DNA of 36,830 nt, taken from assembly GCA_020793565.1 (NCBI GenBank), contig DQIP01000223.1, positions 1 through 36,830 on the forward strand, given 5' to 3'. The notes below the pieces were generated by a model. That model made no database searches. It was not told the origin of the DNA and saw only the letters and a program-made list of their open reading frames with translations. The position numbers were made by a program, and so were the translations under genes. Below are positions 23,816 to 32,948 of this stretch, in pieces; positions within the stretch are counted from its first letter, which is position 1, and every line of letters begins with the position of its first letter. Origin of the DNA: Candidatus Methanovorans sp. GTDB taxonomy: Archaea; Halobacteriota; Methanosarcinia; Methanosarcinales; Methanosarcinaceae.

Positions 23816-24601
23816 TTATCCGATATATCGCAGGTCCTCATCACTTGATACAGTATCCGGCATAAATTGCTGCTGTCCTTGCTGTTGTTGTTGTTCCATT
23901 TCAGCAAGCTGCGCAGCAATCTTTTCCATTTCTTTTGCCCTCTCCTCAAGTGGAGTTACATCGATATCAATATCAATGATCTTGCTGAGAACACCAAGCA
24001 AAAACTTGGCACTTTTCGGGTCAACCAGATAACCGGACGTAAAGCCCATAAGACACATCGCATCCATTTTCCGAAATTGGCTGAGACCAAGCAACAACCC
24101 GGATGCCCCAATAATTCCCCCGCCAGGTTCATTCTCCTTGAAGTCAATACCGTGTTGTTCCATTTCCTTGATCAATGCAGGGTTATTAGCCGCACCAATT
24201 ACATCATCCGTATGAGTCAACTGGCCGGTCGGGAATCCACCAAGTGTGTATATCCTGGAAACACCGAACTCTTCAGCCATGTCAAGATACAGGTCACAGA
24301 GTTCATAATGTCCTTCAGTACTTGCGCTCTGGTGATCCCCGGTTAAAATAAGAATATCGATATCATTTGCCTTGCAGGCAAATATCTCATTATTTACAAG
24401 TTTTACAGTACTGTCCTCATTGACCAGTACCTGTGGTGGGAAATGAGGTGAATATATCTCAATTATCTTCTCACCATCAAGTTCCTCAATAAGATGCTCA
24501 ACTACAAGCTTACCGACATGACCGACTCCTGGAAGTCCAACTAACAATATCGGATTGTTTAACTCAACCTCTTTTAAGCGGATAACCTTATTTTCCTGCA
24601 T
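23816..24601 (-). CDS. PAC2-family proteasome assembly chaperone homologue
   Basis: A 261-residue protein of the PAC2/PbaB-like family (COG2047 type). Typical segments: NPILLVGLPGVGHVGKLVVEHLIEEL at the start, ILTGDHQSAST, YTLGGFPTGQ and GGGIIGASGLLLGL. Archaeal members help assemble 20S proteasomes or act as related chaperones. The C-terminus is a glutamine-rich coiled coil (EMEQQQQQGQQQ). It overlaps nop10 by 14 bp and so is cotranslated with the ribosome-related genes, an arrangement common in euryarchaea. Confidence 0.85.
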   Translation of the reverse strand: MQENKVIRLKEVELNNPILLVGLPGVGHVGKLVVEHLIEELDGEKIIEIYSPHFPPQVLVNEDSTVKLVNNEIFACKANDIDILILTGDHQSASTEGHYELCDLYLDMAEEFGVSRIYTLGGFPTGQLTHTDDVIGAANNPALIKEMEQHGIDFKENEPGGGIIGASGLLLGLSQFRKMDAMCLMGFTSGYLVDPKSAKFLLGVLSKIIDIDIDVTPLEERAKEMEKIAAQLAEMEQQQQQGQQQFMPDTVSSDEDLRYIG

Positions 24602-24764
24602 GTTCCATTCCCTTTCTTTTAGTTAATCTGCGGTATTTCCCATAAGGATCAAGTGGAGAAAAACGTGCCGGTTGTGGGCTTATTGCCATGCCACCGCACT
24701 CCGGGCAAAACTCTTCCATTGTGTATCTTTTACACAGAATGCACCTGCGAATTTTAAGTCCCAA
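24588..24764 (-). CDS. nop10: Ribosome biogenesis / H/ACA RNP protein Nop10
   Basis: A 58-residue protein with the zinc-ribbon cysteines of archaeal Nop10 (CILCKRYTMEEFCPECGG) and the signature PARFSPLDPYGKYRR. It is a core H/ACA guide-RNP protein for pseudouridylation with Cbf5, L7Ae and Gar1. I place the start at the TTG at 24764, which gives family length and has GCGTGATGA upstream; a longer frame to 24836 would overlap aIF2-alpha by 65 bp and adds residues not found in the family. Confidence 0.88.
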   Translation of the reverse strand: MGLKIRRCILCKRYTMEEFCPECGGMAISPQPARFSPLDPYGKYRRLTKRKGMEHAGK

Positions 24765-24771
24765 AAAATCA

Positions 24772-25572
24772 TCACGCCTTAACGGATTCAATATGCCTGT
24801 GGAATATACCTTTACCTTCCGCTTTATCAATAGCATCGATCGCAGCCTTTGCTGATCTTTTTAAGATACCTTCTGCTGTCTTGTAATCCGGTGCAATGAC
24901 CTTTATACGATATCTTGGTGCACCGATATAGCTGATATCGACCTTTACCCCATCCATTTTCACTTTACTTGCAGCCTTGAGTGCTTTTTTAATGATCCCA
25001 ATACCATCTGGCTTGTCAGATGTAAGGTCAACGTAACCTGCAATATCAACAAATGGAAGTTTTATGTTGTCCTGTGCGATATTTACAATACTCTGAACCA
25101 CTTTATCGCTGATTTCGGTATTTGTGAAAGAATCGATACCGTTCATTGCAGCATCTTCAAACGCTAAATATACACTTCCGAATTTATCAAGGATCGTATC
25201 ATAGACATTTTGCATTGTATTATTATCGGTCTTTGTTTCCTCAGCAACGAACTGCAACCATTTAGTACCTTTTTGTTCGTTCTTCCAGTCCTGTATCTTT
25301 GCGCGCTTCTGGTGGGCATTGACATCCTTTAAGGAAAGGTCAATATGACGACGTGATGAATCAACATTCAGTACCTTACATACGATCTTCTGCCCTTCGC
25401 GAACATGGTCCCTTACGTACTTTACCCATCCTGCCTTAATCTCGGATATGTGGATAAAACCTTCTTTACCGCCAAATTCCTCGAGTCTGGTATAAGCACC
25501 AAAATCGGTGACATTATTGACAGTACAGACTACAAAATCACCTGTTTCCGGCCAATTATTGTTATCTTCCAT
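24772..25572 (-). CDS. eif2a: Translation initiation factor aIF2 subunit alpha
   Basis: A 266-residue aIF2-alpha with an N-terminal S1 domain (GDFVVCTVNNVTDFGAYTRLEE ... GFIHISEI ... RHIDLSLKDV), a central helical domain and the C-terminal alpha/beta domain (DGVKVDISYIGAPRYRIKVIAPDYKTAE). It is part of the heterotrimer that carries initiator tRNA to the ribosome. The neighbours S27e, L44e and Nop10 form the conserved archaeal order L44e-S27e-aIF2a-Nop10. Confidence 0.96.
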   Translation of the reverse strand: MEDNNNWPETGDFVVCTVNNVTDFGAYTRLEEFGGKEGFIHISEIKAGWVKYVRDHVREGQKIVCKVLNVDSSRRHIDLSLKDVNAHQKRAKIQDWKNEQKGTKWLQFVAEETKTDNNTMQNVYDTILDKFGSVYLAFEDAAMNGIDSFTNTEISDKVVQSIVNIAQDNIKLPFVDIAGYVDLTSDKPDGIGIIKKALKAASKVKMDGVKVDISYIGAPRYRIKVIAPDYKTAEGILKRSAKAAIDAIDKAEGKGIFHRHIESVKA

Positions 25573-25597
25573 CGCGCATCACTTTGCATACAAATGT

Positions 25598-26058
<461 letters not shown>

Positions 26059-26081
26059 TATTTACACCATATTAATATGAA

Positions 26082-26840
26082 TTAATGATCTTGAATTAAC
26101 TGTGCAATATTTCGCTTAACAAGTCCCCTGGCATTGAGTGCAGGTAGTGAAACAATATCATGTTCTTGTAACGTATATTTGCGGTCATCCACAGCCTGGA
26201 ATGTAGATAGGTCTTTCAGTATTCGGACAACAAGGTATTCCTCACTTATATTACTTTTGGCTATGTCGCTTTTACCAGTGTCGTTTGTAAATTCCGGTGA
26301 TTCCTGCGGCAGGTGGCTGTCTGGTTGTCCAGGACTTTTTGAATCCTGCCCTGATCGCTCACTTCCCTGATCAATTTCCGCATCCCTACTTACATTTATA
26401 TTTGTGTTTGTACCCATACCTGCATCCGGTACTTTCTGGGAAGTAACACCATGCACAAAATCAGGATCTATAATAGGCATGATCAATTCATCGCGTGCGA
26501 TATTTATCGTAGATGATACTGCATCATACACATTGCGTTCAGGAGGAAGGAGTTTGTCCATATCCGACTTTGCAGACCTGTTCGAAAACGCGTTTGACGT
26601 AGCACGTGTCGTAATCTTGCGAACGCGACGGATAAAGATTATCTCAATATCAGTAAGCGCACTTTGCAGTTCATCCTCAAGCATCTTCGATTCTGCAGAA
26701 CGTGGATTGTTGATCTTTTTAATCTCATCCTCCAGCTCACGTATATAGTCATTCACTGATACATAAAAATCCGGATGAAGCGGTTTTAATGACGAACTGC
26801 TTTCTTCCCGCAGTGCTGTTTTTAGTTCATTTCGATCCAT
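26082..26840 (-). CDS. Archaeal GINS complex subunit (Gins51 / Sld5-Psf1 type)
   Basis: A 252-residue protein. The N-terminal half is the helical GINS A domain (YIRELEDEIKKI ... DIEIIFIRRVRKITTRATSNAF ... ERNVYDAVSSTINIARDELI). A hydrophilic Ser/Pro/Gly linker of about 60 residues follows, then a small C-terminal B domain (YLVVRILKDLSTFQAVDDRKYTLQEHDIVSLPALNARGLVKRNIAQLI). The A-then-B order is that of archaeal Gins51. GINS bridges MCM helicase and other replisome parts. It overlaps priS by 14 bp, the usual archaeal pairing. Confidence 0.87.
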   Translation of the reverse strand: MDRNELKTALREESSSSLKPLHPDFYVSVNDYIRELEDEIKKINNPRSAESKMLEDELQSALTDIEIIFIRRVRKITTRATSNAFSNRSAKSDMDKLLPPERNVYDAVSSTINIARDELIMPIIDPDFVHGVTSQKVPDAGMGTNTNINVSRDAEIDQGSERSGQDSKSPGQPDSHLPQESPEFTNDTGKSDIAKSNISEEYLVVRILKDLSTFQAVDDRKYTLQEHDIVSLPALNARGLVKRNIAQLIQDH

Positions 26841-28002
26841 ATTCTGCTACTCCCCTGCACATCAGGTATATCGCTGCATATTCGGGCAGTTCAGTTGTGC
26901 CTTCCCCAACCACGAAATCATTACCTCTCATCTGCACAGAGAATGGTTTTATTATTTTTAATTGTACCGAATCGTCACTGAACACAACCGCATCATTAAG
27001 CGGATCAAATGTTTCCAGTTCCGAGATCGAAAGCGCAGTTACCCGCATCCCAGACCCGCCGTGAAGTGAACCCGGCAGGCGTATCAGGCGTTTGATATCC
27101 GAAGTTACAGGTTCATCCACACTTGCTGACATTTCAGACACAGCCTGGTTTGCAAGCGCCTCAAAAAAGGTTTTTGGAATTTTTGAGAGCGCATCCATTT
27201 TACCATCTTTGAGAAGATCGACCTGGTGCTCATCACCAAATATATCAATTAACTGCCCGGCCCTATTTTTTCCGATTCCATTAAAACCTGTGAGTATCTT
27301 GATCGGATCGTCATGCTTCGTGATCCCGGACAGGTACGATATTATGTGTCGATTGATCCGCCCGCCCCAGCCGCCTTCATTTTCAGGAGGGAGTACGAAA
27401 ACCTCTGCACTCTCAGCACCCGCATCACCGCTTACTACTCTCTTGCCAAAAAAACGATTCACTTCAAGCCCGGTACTGCTTACATAATCCACGATCTCAC
27501 GACGCTCCGCACTTCCCAGTGAGCGAACGGCAGGCGTGCTTATATGAAAATGATAACCCCTTCCGCCAGAGAATACTATATGTATATCCTCCTCCGCAAA
27601 ACCGAAATCGTTGTTTAAGAATCCATACAGTTTGAGTGATTCCTGTTTCACGTGTTCCAGCATATCAGCATACGACTTCGGCGCGCCGGGAAGGTGGTCG
27701 GCATCAAGGTCAAAGATAAGGTCAGCACTCAACCAGTTCTTTTCCTTCATATTTGGCGCGTTGGGATATTCGTAGTACGCCACGGAATAATACGCATGTG
27801 CAGGCACCATTCCTGAAAGATAAACCTGCAACTCGCCGTGCGATCCAAATGCTTTGTGGCGGCGCATCACGAATTCCGGCATTTCGTCAAATAATATGAA
27901 TCCCCATTCACGCGAAGTGAAGTCAGGTGGGAGATGAATCCCTGCGGTGCGGTAATAGTCCTGGAACTTTGATTTTAGGAATCGTTTTGTTTTCTCGTTC
28001 AT
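26827..28002 (-). CDS. priS: DNA primase small (catalytic) subunit
   Basis: A 391-residue PriS. Catalytic motifs: DLIFDLDADHL (the metal-binding Asp pair), FSGGRGYHFHIS (the nucleotide-binding SGGRG block), and IKRLIRLPGSLHGGSG with the late Arg/His residues. It also starts typically (TKRFLKSKFQDYYR) and has RREWGF-like TSREWGFILFD. It makes RNA/DNA primers with PriL, which is not in the window. It is the first gene of the minus-strand informational operon; the toxin-antitoxin pair lies directly upstream in the same direction and might be cotranscribed. Confidence 0.95.
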   Translation of the reverse strand: MNEKTKRFLKSKFQDYYRTAGIHLPPDFTSREWGFILFDEMPEFVMRRHKAFGSHGELQVYLSGMVPAHAYYSVAYYEYPNAPNMKEKNWLSADLIFDLDADHLPGAPKSYADMLEHVKQESLKLYGFLNNDFGFAEEDIHIVFSGGRGYHFHISTPAVRSLGSAERREIVDYVSSTGLEVNRFFGKRVVSGDAGAESAEVFVLPPENEGGWGGRINRHIISYLSGITKHDDPIKILTGFNGIGKNRAGQLIDIFGDEHQVDLLKDGKMDALSKIPKTFFEALANQAVSEMSASVDEPVTSDIKRLIRLPGSLHGGSGMRVTALSISELETFDPLNDAVVFSDDSVQLKIIKPFSVQMRGNDFVVGEGTTELPEYAAIYLMCRGVAEYGSK

Positions 28003-28023
28003 TTTTTGCGGTTTATATTATTA

Positions 28024-28278
28024 CTAAAACTTTTTATATACATTTCTTCTATGGCCTATGTGAAGTATCTGTATTATCTTATCGTTTTGTTTGATATCAG
28101 CAATAACCCTATGTGAACCAACTCTTAATTTGAATTCTGGTCTTCCACTAAGTTTTTCAAAAAAATTGAATGGATTATTCTTTGTATCCAGTATTTTATT
28201 GAATATTCTTTCTTTTTGGGTTTTGTCTAATCTATTTAGAAAAACTATTGCTTCTTCATCAAATATTAGAGAATACAT
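28024..28278 (-). CDS. RelE/ParE-family toxin
   Basis: An 84-residue RelE-fold protein: YSLIFDEEAIVFLNRLDKTQKERIFNKI, then KLSGRPEFKLRVGSHRVIADIKQNDKIIQILHIGHRRNVYKKF. The strand LRVGSHRVIADI and the end GHRRNVYKKF are characteristic of archaeal RelE mRNA interferases. The ATG follows the antitoxin TGA with no gap. The operon runs toward priS, 21 bp away. Ends in TAG. Confidence 0.88.
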   Translation of the reverse strand: MYSLIFDEEAIVFLNRLDKTQKERIFNKILDTKNNPFNFFEKLSGRPEFKLRVGSHRVIADIKQNDKIIQILHIGHRRNVYKKF

Positions 28279-28518
28279 TCACAAGCCCAACCGCTTTTTT
28301 GCATCATCTTCAGTTAAAAAATCACCTTTACTGATTCTTGCTCTTGCTTCTTTTATCGATCTTATCGTTTCTCTGCTTAACTCAGGTTCAGTTTCCGATG
28401 TCTTTGCTATGAACATGACCTTTTTAATCACTTCATCGTAACTTTCATTTTTGTATTCCCTGAAGTTATCTAGTTGGGATTTTGTACCTCTGTGTATTTT
28501 AATAGTAGTTGCATCCAT
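28279..28518 (-). CDS. Antitoxin of the RelE-type pair (ribbon-helix-helix-like)
   Basis: A 79-residue protein starting MDATTIKIHRGTKSQLDNFREYKNESYDEVIKKV, the short-strand-plus-two-helix layout of RHH/DUF7557-type archaeal antitoxins. A flexible acidic C-terminus (SKGDFLTEDDAKKRLGL) would wrap the toxin. An ATG at 28530 (MSDIMDATT) is also in frame. A perfect palindrome overlaps the promoter region just upstream, consistent with autoregulation. Confidence 0.78.
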   Translation of the reverse strand: MDATTIKIHRGTKSQLDNFREYKNESYDEVIKKVMFIAKTSETEPELSRETIRSIKEARARISKGDFLTEDDAKKRLGL

Positions 28519-28535
28519 GATATCACTCATACTAG

Positions 28536-28553
28536 AGTATACCACAGTATACT
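28536..28553. promoter_or_regulatory. Palindromic operator of the RelE toxin-antitoxin operon
   Basis: Perfect inverted repeat AGTATAC-CACA-GTATACT, six bases upstream of the earlier possible start (ATG 28530). It is in the position expected for binding by the antitoxin dimer; TTTAAGTATA on the minus strand could be the TATA box within it. Confidence 0.6.
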
Positions 28554-28586
28554 TAAATCTTTTCACATTCACAAAACATGCCTCAA

Positions 28587-28844
28587 AAATCCTGGATAAA
28601 CCTTATAGCCTAACCAAAACATTATGCCTCCAACATGAAACAGGAAATGACAAGTGCCGATGTGGCAGCCCTTGTATCAGAGTTTATCGAAGGTATGAAC
28701 TCCCTTGGCGATGCAAAGATCGGCAAGATATACCAGCCAGTGCCCGAAGCGAAGATCAGCCCTCTGGATGCCGGTGAAAATGAACTTGCAGGTGCATTTG
28801 CATCATCCGATACAAATGTAGTCCGAACCATCGCAAACTGATAA
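28587..28844 (+). repeat. Partial duplicate of the rqcH promoter and 5' end
   Basis: Matches 32939-33552 closely, including the sequence upstream of the start codon, with a 363-bp internal deletion. The deletion joins two CCCGA pentamers (33094-33098 and 33457-33461 in the intact gene), so it probably arose between short direct repeats. Similarity ends abruptly after the codon for Asn of RTIAN. Confidence 0.88.
28635..28841 (+). pseudogene. rqcH 5' fragment with in-frame deletion
   Basis: A 68-codon frame, MKQEMTSADVAALVSEFIEGMNSLGDAKIGKIYQPVPE joined to AKISPLDAGENELAGAFASSDTNVVRTIAN and a stop. It corresponds to residues 1-37 and about 159-189 of the RqcH at 32986. The missing 121 codons include the Asp-Arg motif needed by NFACT proteins for tRNA contact. 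The promoter copy is preserved, so it may be transcribed, but a functional product is unlikely. Confidence 0.85.
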
Positions 28845-28977
28845 CAATTCCCGTTATAATTTTAAACGCATACAAAGCGAAGGCATGTTTTTTTGATATT
28901 TCGTAATAATTTTATGATATTACGTGCTTCCACTTGTCACATCATAAGGTAAATCAATGACGAGCGACAGTACAGTT

Positions 28978-29208
28978 TCAGACAGCACATCTACAAACTC
29001 TATGACCAAGCCCCGAAGAGATAAAGGTCGCCGTTGACAATGGGGCACCTTTGGTCTCAGGAAATCTCACACCACAGTTTTTACATTTGAACATTTGCTT
29101 GCCTTTGGCATTGAACCCCTTTTTGGTGATGTGGCCTCTGTTTTTCGTTCAGCAGTCTGAACACTGTTTATTTAAACACATCTGATTTTCGAATTTTGCT
29201 CCATACAT
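28978..29208 (-). pseudogene. Transposase zinc-ribbon fragment with internal stop
   Basis: The minus strand reads MYGAKFENQMCLNKQCSDC-stop-TKNRGHITKKGFNAKGKQMFKCKNCGVRFPETKGAPL. The C-x2-C ... C-x2-C pattern with GKQMFKCKNCGVRF is the N-terminal zinc ribbon of IS1-like or related DDE transposases. A stop interrupts it after the second Cys pair, and the catalytic part is missing. It marks an old insertion between the rqcH duplicate and the DUF262 operon. Confidence 0.65.
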
Positions 29209-29333
29209 GGAAGATATTTATGAACTGAAAGTATGTAAAGGTCACGATTTATAGGACACGACCGAAAATAATCAAGGTATAATACGCAAATAGATTGATA
29301 CAGTTATTCAACAATTCAATGTCGTTTTGATTA

Positions 29334-30248
29334 CTATAAAGGCAGGTGTTTTCCCAAGTATCCAATTACGATTTTGCCATCATCGATAATAAAATGTACT
29401 CTTTTTGCTCCAGATGATTTTTTGATATGATGGCCGAAAAAGTGCCGTTTCCCATTATACATCTTCATCCTGTAGCGGTTGAGTTTCCCATTATTCTTTA
29501 CGGTAGAACTTTCATCAGTTATCTGAAGATCAGTTTCTGATATAACGTGGTGATATGAAACTTGATCACCCACTCTTTCAACTACTTCATTTAACTTCTT
29601 ACATGCATACCATATTTCACCTAAAAATACTGGAGAATGCTCATTTTTTATTTGTTTTGAGGCATCATTTGTAAAAATAATATTAGGAAATTCTCCCTTT
29701 AGCCTTTTTTCAATATCATCACTACTTAAAGCCTGCTTCCTGCGCTCTTCTAAGATTTCCCCAAAATATATATCCCAATGTTCTCTAGTAGTGACATTAC
29801 TGACTTTTATATCATTGCTCACTAATTCTTCACATTCCAATAAAAAGAAAGGTTCATTCCACATTTCATCAGAACCAAAGCTAAAAGCCAACTGTTTAAG
29901 CAGGTATGCTGCTCCAAGAAGTTTAACCGAATTACCATTATAATAAAATTTAGAAACATCAGGACCTTGAATGTCTTCCATCCTGAGTTCCGGACGTTCA
30001 ATTGATTGAATCAATGATTTTACTCTGGTAGCATAATCTCTGGATTGTTCATTTATCCAACTGCGAATTGTCCTGCCCTCGGACGTTGGGATTTCATACC
30101 AATGTGGATCTAAAAAATTTGGGATTAAAATGTGCTTAAAATTCGATTTTTTTGCTTCATTATAAACATCAAAGAATTGCTTTAAGCATCTATCTTCAAT
30201 ATCTCTTGCAATATGCAAAGAATGTTCGTTTAGAATAAAATATTCCAT
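29334..30248 (-). CDS. Unrecognised third protein of DUF262/ATPase operon
   Basis: A 304-residue soluble protein. I cannot name the family. The N-terminal two thirds are helical and aromatic-rich; the last 70 residues look like a compact beta domain: KLNRYRMKMYNGKRHFFGHHIKKS followed by KRVHFIIDDGKIVIGYLGKHLP. That ending recalls small beta-barrel or RelE-like effector domains with conserved His and Arg/Lys, so a nuclease role is conceivable (inference). It starts three bases after the ATPase gene's stop and is the last gene of the operon. Composition is AT-rich like its two partners. Confidence 0.55.
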   Translation of the reverse strand: MEYFILNEHSLHIARDIEDRCLKQFFDVYNEAKKSNFKHILIPNFLDPHWYEIPTSEGRTIRSWINEQSRDYATRVKSLIQSIERPELRMEDIQGPDVSKFYYNGNSVKLLGAAYLLKQLAFSFGSDEMWNEPFFLLECEELVSNDIKVSNVTTREHWDIYFGEILEERRKQALSSDDIEKRLKGEFPNIIFTNDASKQIKNEHSPVFLGEIWYACKKLNEVVERVGDQVSYHHVISETDLQITDESSTVKNNGKLNRYRMKMYNGKRHFFGHHIKKSSGAKRVHFIIDDGKIVIGYLGKHLPL

Positions 30249-30251
30249 AAT

Positions 30252-31370
30252 TCAAGCATCCAAAAGTTTATCTAGTTGAATATCCCATTCATCAATGAAA
30301 CCTTGAGGCCATTCATCAAGGCGACCCTTTTCATCCAAGTATGGGGTTGTTATTGTTGCATGTTGTTTCAATTCATCATCTTTTGAAAAATACAACAGTG
30401 ATATGTTGTCTTTAGAAATATCATCGTGAGCAACTGCTACCCTTACCCCATTGAGAAGATGGTCGCTATGAGTTTCTACTAAAACCTGTACACCGGATTC
30501 AGCAACTAATGAGATCAATTTACCCATTGTTGATTGCCCGGCAGGGTGTAGATGAGCTTCAGGATTCTCTATAATCAATAAATCCCCTGCCTTTGCAGAT
30601 AATAAAGCAGTTACTACTGGAAGTACATATGTCAATCCAAAACCAACATTTATAGGAGTGAATTTATCTGTGGAACCATTTTCGGCTATAAATTCATAAG
30701 TGAGACTTACATTGTTTATCTCCTCTATGATATTTGTCCCAATTTTAATGCCACCAGTCATTTCTGACATCCAAGCATTCACCTGCTTAAGTAAAGTGTT
30801 CGAAGATGATGGAGAGTGACACAATTTATTATTAATTACCCAGTTCTCATTTTCAGCTAAATAATGGGGCGTATATTCACCTTTTATCCCTAAACTCTTT
30901 AGTGTATTAACATGATAATCTGAAAAGGGATAGGTAACCTGTGGAATTATCCTATCGGCAGATAAATATGTCAATTTATTATTGAACAGTGCTTTTTCAA
31001 GTAAAGACGTAACTGTGTATTCATCACATTTCTCTTTTAAAAGTGGCTGTAAATCAGATTTTGCAGCATATTCATATTTGAGGTCAAGACAAAAATCATC
31101 ATCCCAATCAATCATAAATTGAAAACATTCTTCATTCGTGTCATTGCTGAGAGCGTCTTTTCCTTTGCCTATCTTTATGTAATCGCCTTGCAAAAGAAGA
31201 CCTGATTCTAAAAGTGTTCCTTTTTCATAAGATTGCCGAAGTAAAAGCAAGACCTGTATTAAAGATGACTTACCCACATTATTTTTACCTGCAATTAAAG
31301 TAAGATTATTTAAAACAAAATCAATGTCATTGAGACTTTTGAAATTCCTGATATATATGTTTGATATCAT
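30252..31370 (-). CDS. AAA-type ATPase, DUF3696 / OLD-like
   Basis: A 372-residue ABC/SMC-like ATPase. Walker A is GKNNVGKSS (about residues 28-36), following the RNFKSLND start typical of RecF/OLD-type proteins. A signature-like NVGFGLTYVLPVVTALL precedes Walker B with catalytic Glu (LLIIENPEAHLHP, about residue 265 onward) and the His switch VLVETHSDHLLNGVR. The C-terminal WPQGFIDEWD resembles the DUF3696 tail. No Toprim domain is present, so nuclease activity must come from a partner. It overlaps the DUF262 gene by ATGA. ATPases of this class act as sensors or motors in many antiphage systems. Confidence 0.85.
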   Translation of the reverse strand: MISNIYIRNFKSLNDIDFVLNNLTLIAGKNNVGKSSLIQVLLLLRQSYEKGTLLESGLLLQGDYIKIGKGKDALSNDTNEECFQFMIDWDDDFCLDLKYEYAAKSDLQPLLKEKCDEYTVTSLLEKALFNNKLTYLSADRIIPQVTYPFSDYHVNTLKSLGIKGEYTPHYLAENENWVINNKLCHSPSSSNTLLKQVNAWMSEMTGGIKIGTNIIEEINNVSLTYEFIAENGSTDKFTPINVGFGLTYVLPVVTALLSAKAGDLLIIENPEAHLHPAGQSTMGKLISLVAESGVQVLVETHSDHLLNGVRVAVAHDDISKDNISLLYFSKDDELKQHATITTPYLDEKGRLDEWPQGFIDEWDIQLDKLLDA

Positions 31371-32527
31371 GCTATATACCTATTTATTACAGTTGATATT
31401 TGAGTGAAACGATAAACAACATTTGCAGAGTCTGTAGTCGAAACTGTAATTGATGAATAAAAATCACCGTCATCGAATAATTGCTTAAAAGATTCCACGA
31501 AATCCGTCTTGTTTTTAAGTAAAAACAGGCTATCGTTTTCTGAGAATTCAGAAAAAAGAACTGTTACAGCTTCAAAAAGAGCACGGTTTAACACCTTACT
31601 TTTATTATCTTCCACCAATGATTTTCTAAAAGCATCGTCTCCAAAAATATCGTAAGATAAATCAAGTGCTTTGAGCATATCTGTGCGCAAAGAGTTCAAT
31701 TCTTCAGGTTCAGCTTTACCTAACTGTTCCATTGCATTATTAAGGAAACTAATCATGGGAGCTTTATAGTCATTATAAGTTGTAAGTTTGAGAGCCATAA
31801 AGCGTAAAACTAGTTCTTTATCAAGCATCCTTTTTCCTGAAACTCTTCCAACTTTCTGAAAAACATCAGTTTCAGTAATTTCTTTTAAGAATTTAGAAGC
31901 TTGACCATTATTTACACCCTGACTAATTGCATGACGTATTTCCTGTGGCTTTAATCGTAATCCCCCAGTATTAATTCTATTGAACAAGCTGAATTTAACG
32001 TTGGAGGGAGTTCCAGGTTTTATTAGATACATGGTCACTTGTGCTTCATAAATGCGACGTTGCATATTTCGTGGCAAGTCATCAAAAGTTTTGTTGTTAA
32101 ATTGTTTGAGAAACTCAAGTTTATTCAATTTCATCTTTTTGTCAACAACAAAACTTTTGATGGTATATAGGCGTTGCAAACCATCAACAACTTGCCATTT
32201 ATCATCATTTGATGCATCGAAATAGAAGGCGGGCAAAGGAAAACGTATTAATAATGATTCTATAAGACGACTTTTAAATGTAGGATTCCACAGATTTTGT
32301 TCCCTTTGAAAATCTGGCTGTAAATCAATTTCTTCATGACTTAATCTTTTTATAAGCGTATCTAAAGTTGATTGAGCGGCCTGAATATCAATCTGCGAAG
32401 GATTAAATGGTTCTTCAAGATCAGTTAATTCATTTTGTAGGTTTTTATCCTCTTCTTCATCAAACTCTTGAGATTCACTAATGATTTCTCCGTTGCTTTC
32501 TTCAAGATTACTATCAATATGGGTCAT
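31367..32527 (-). CDS. DUF262 (GmrS/ParB-like) domain protein
   Basis: A 386-residue protein. After an acidic N-terminal tail of about 45 residues comes a DUF262 domain: LQPDFQREQNLW (residues 69-80), WQVVDGLQRL (111-120, the DGQQR-type motif) and FNRINTGG. DUF262 is the ParB-like nucleotide-hydrolysing domain of GmrSD and other defence proteins. No HNH/DUF1524 nuclease domain follows; the C-terminal 180 residues are helical. AGAGGTTAG lies about six bases before the ATG. It is the first gene of a three-gene operon, coupled by ATGA to the ATPase. Confidence 0.83.
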   Translation of the reverse strand: MTHIDSNLEESNGEIISESQEFDEEEDKNLQNELTDLEEPFNPSQIDIQAAQSTLDTLIKRLSHEEIDLQPDFQREQNLWNPTFKSRLIESLLIRFPLPAFYFDASNDDKWQVVDGLQRLYTIKSFVVDKKMKLNKLEFLKQFNNKTFDDLPRNMQRRIYEAQVTMYLIKPGTPSNVKFSLFNRINTGGLRLKPQEIRHAISQGVNNGQASKFLKEITETDVFQKVGRVSGKRMLDKELVLRFMALKLTTYNDYKAPMISFLNNAMEQLGKAEPEELNSLRTDMLKALDLSYDIFGDDAFRKSLVEDNKSKVLNRALFEAVTVLFSEFSENDSLFLLKNKTDFVESFKQLFDDGDFYSSITVSTTDSANVVYRFTQISTVINRYIA

Positions 32528-32657
32528 GTTCTAACCTCTATTGATTACTGCAATACTTATAAATTATTCTCTACTCCAATCATTTAACCTTCACTTCCCC
32601 ATCCCTCAACTTATACAAAAGGATATCTCGTAGCTTTACCAGTATTATTATTTAAAA

Positions 32658-32787
32658 GAGACTGTCGGAAAAGTCCATATTTAGGGGATTTTCAACTTAT
32701 CAAATAATTTGTTCACAACGCAGCATAGCGTTTTACTTACAAATATTAATTAAACTGTTCAGATTTCACCACTTTTCCGACAGTCTC
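32658..32787 (-). mobile_element. MITE-B copy 2, 130 bp, with intact target duplication
   Basis: Perfect 17-bp inverted ends GAGACTGTCGGAAAAGT and exact 5-bp flanking duplication TAAAA / TAAAA. Inverted relative to 22242-22371 and of equal length. No coding capacity, so it depends on a transposase elsewhere. Confidence 0.88.
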
Positions 32788-32948
32788 TAAAATGCGACAT
32801 GCAATTAAAAATCTTTTTATCGATACCAAATTACCCAACTGAGTGATAATTTTTACATTGGCATACAGCACATTACAACTATGATTAGCAAGGTGCCCTG
32901 ACATGCCTATAAGATAAGTATGCTCAAATTACCAAACAAATCCTGGAT

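Noticed and set aside
24588-24836. 82-residue version of Nop10
   Set aside because: It would overlap aIF2-alpha by 65 bp and exceeds the family length; the TTG at 24764 gives a standard Nop10.
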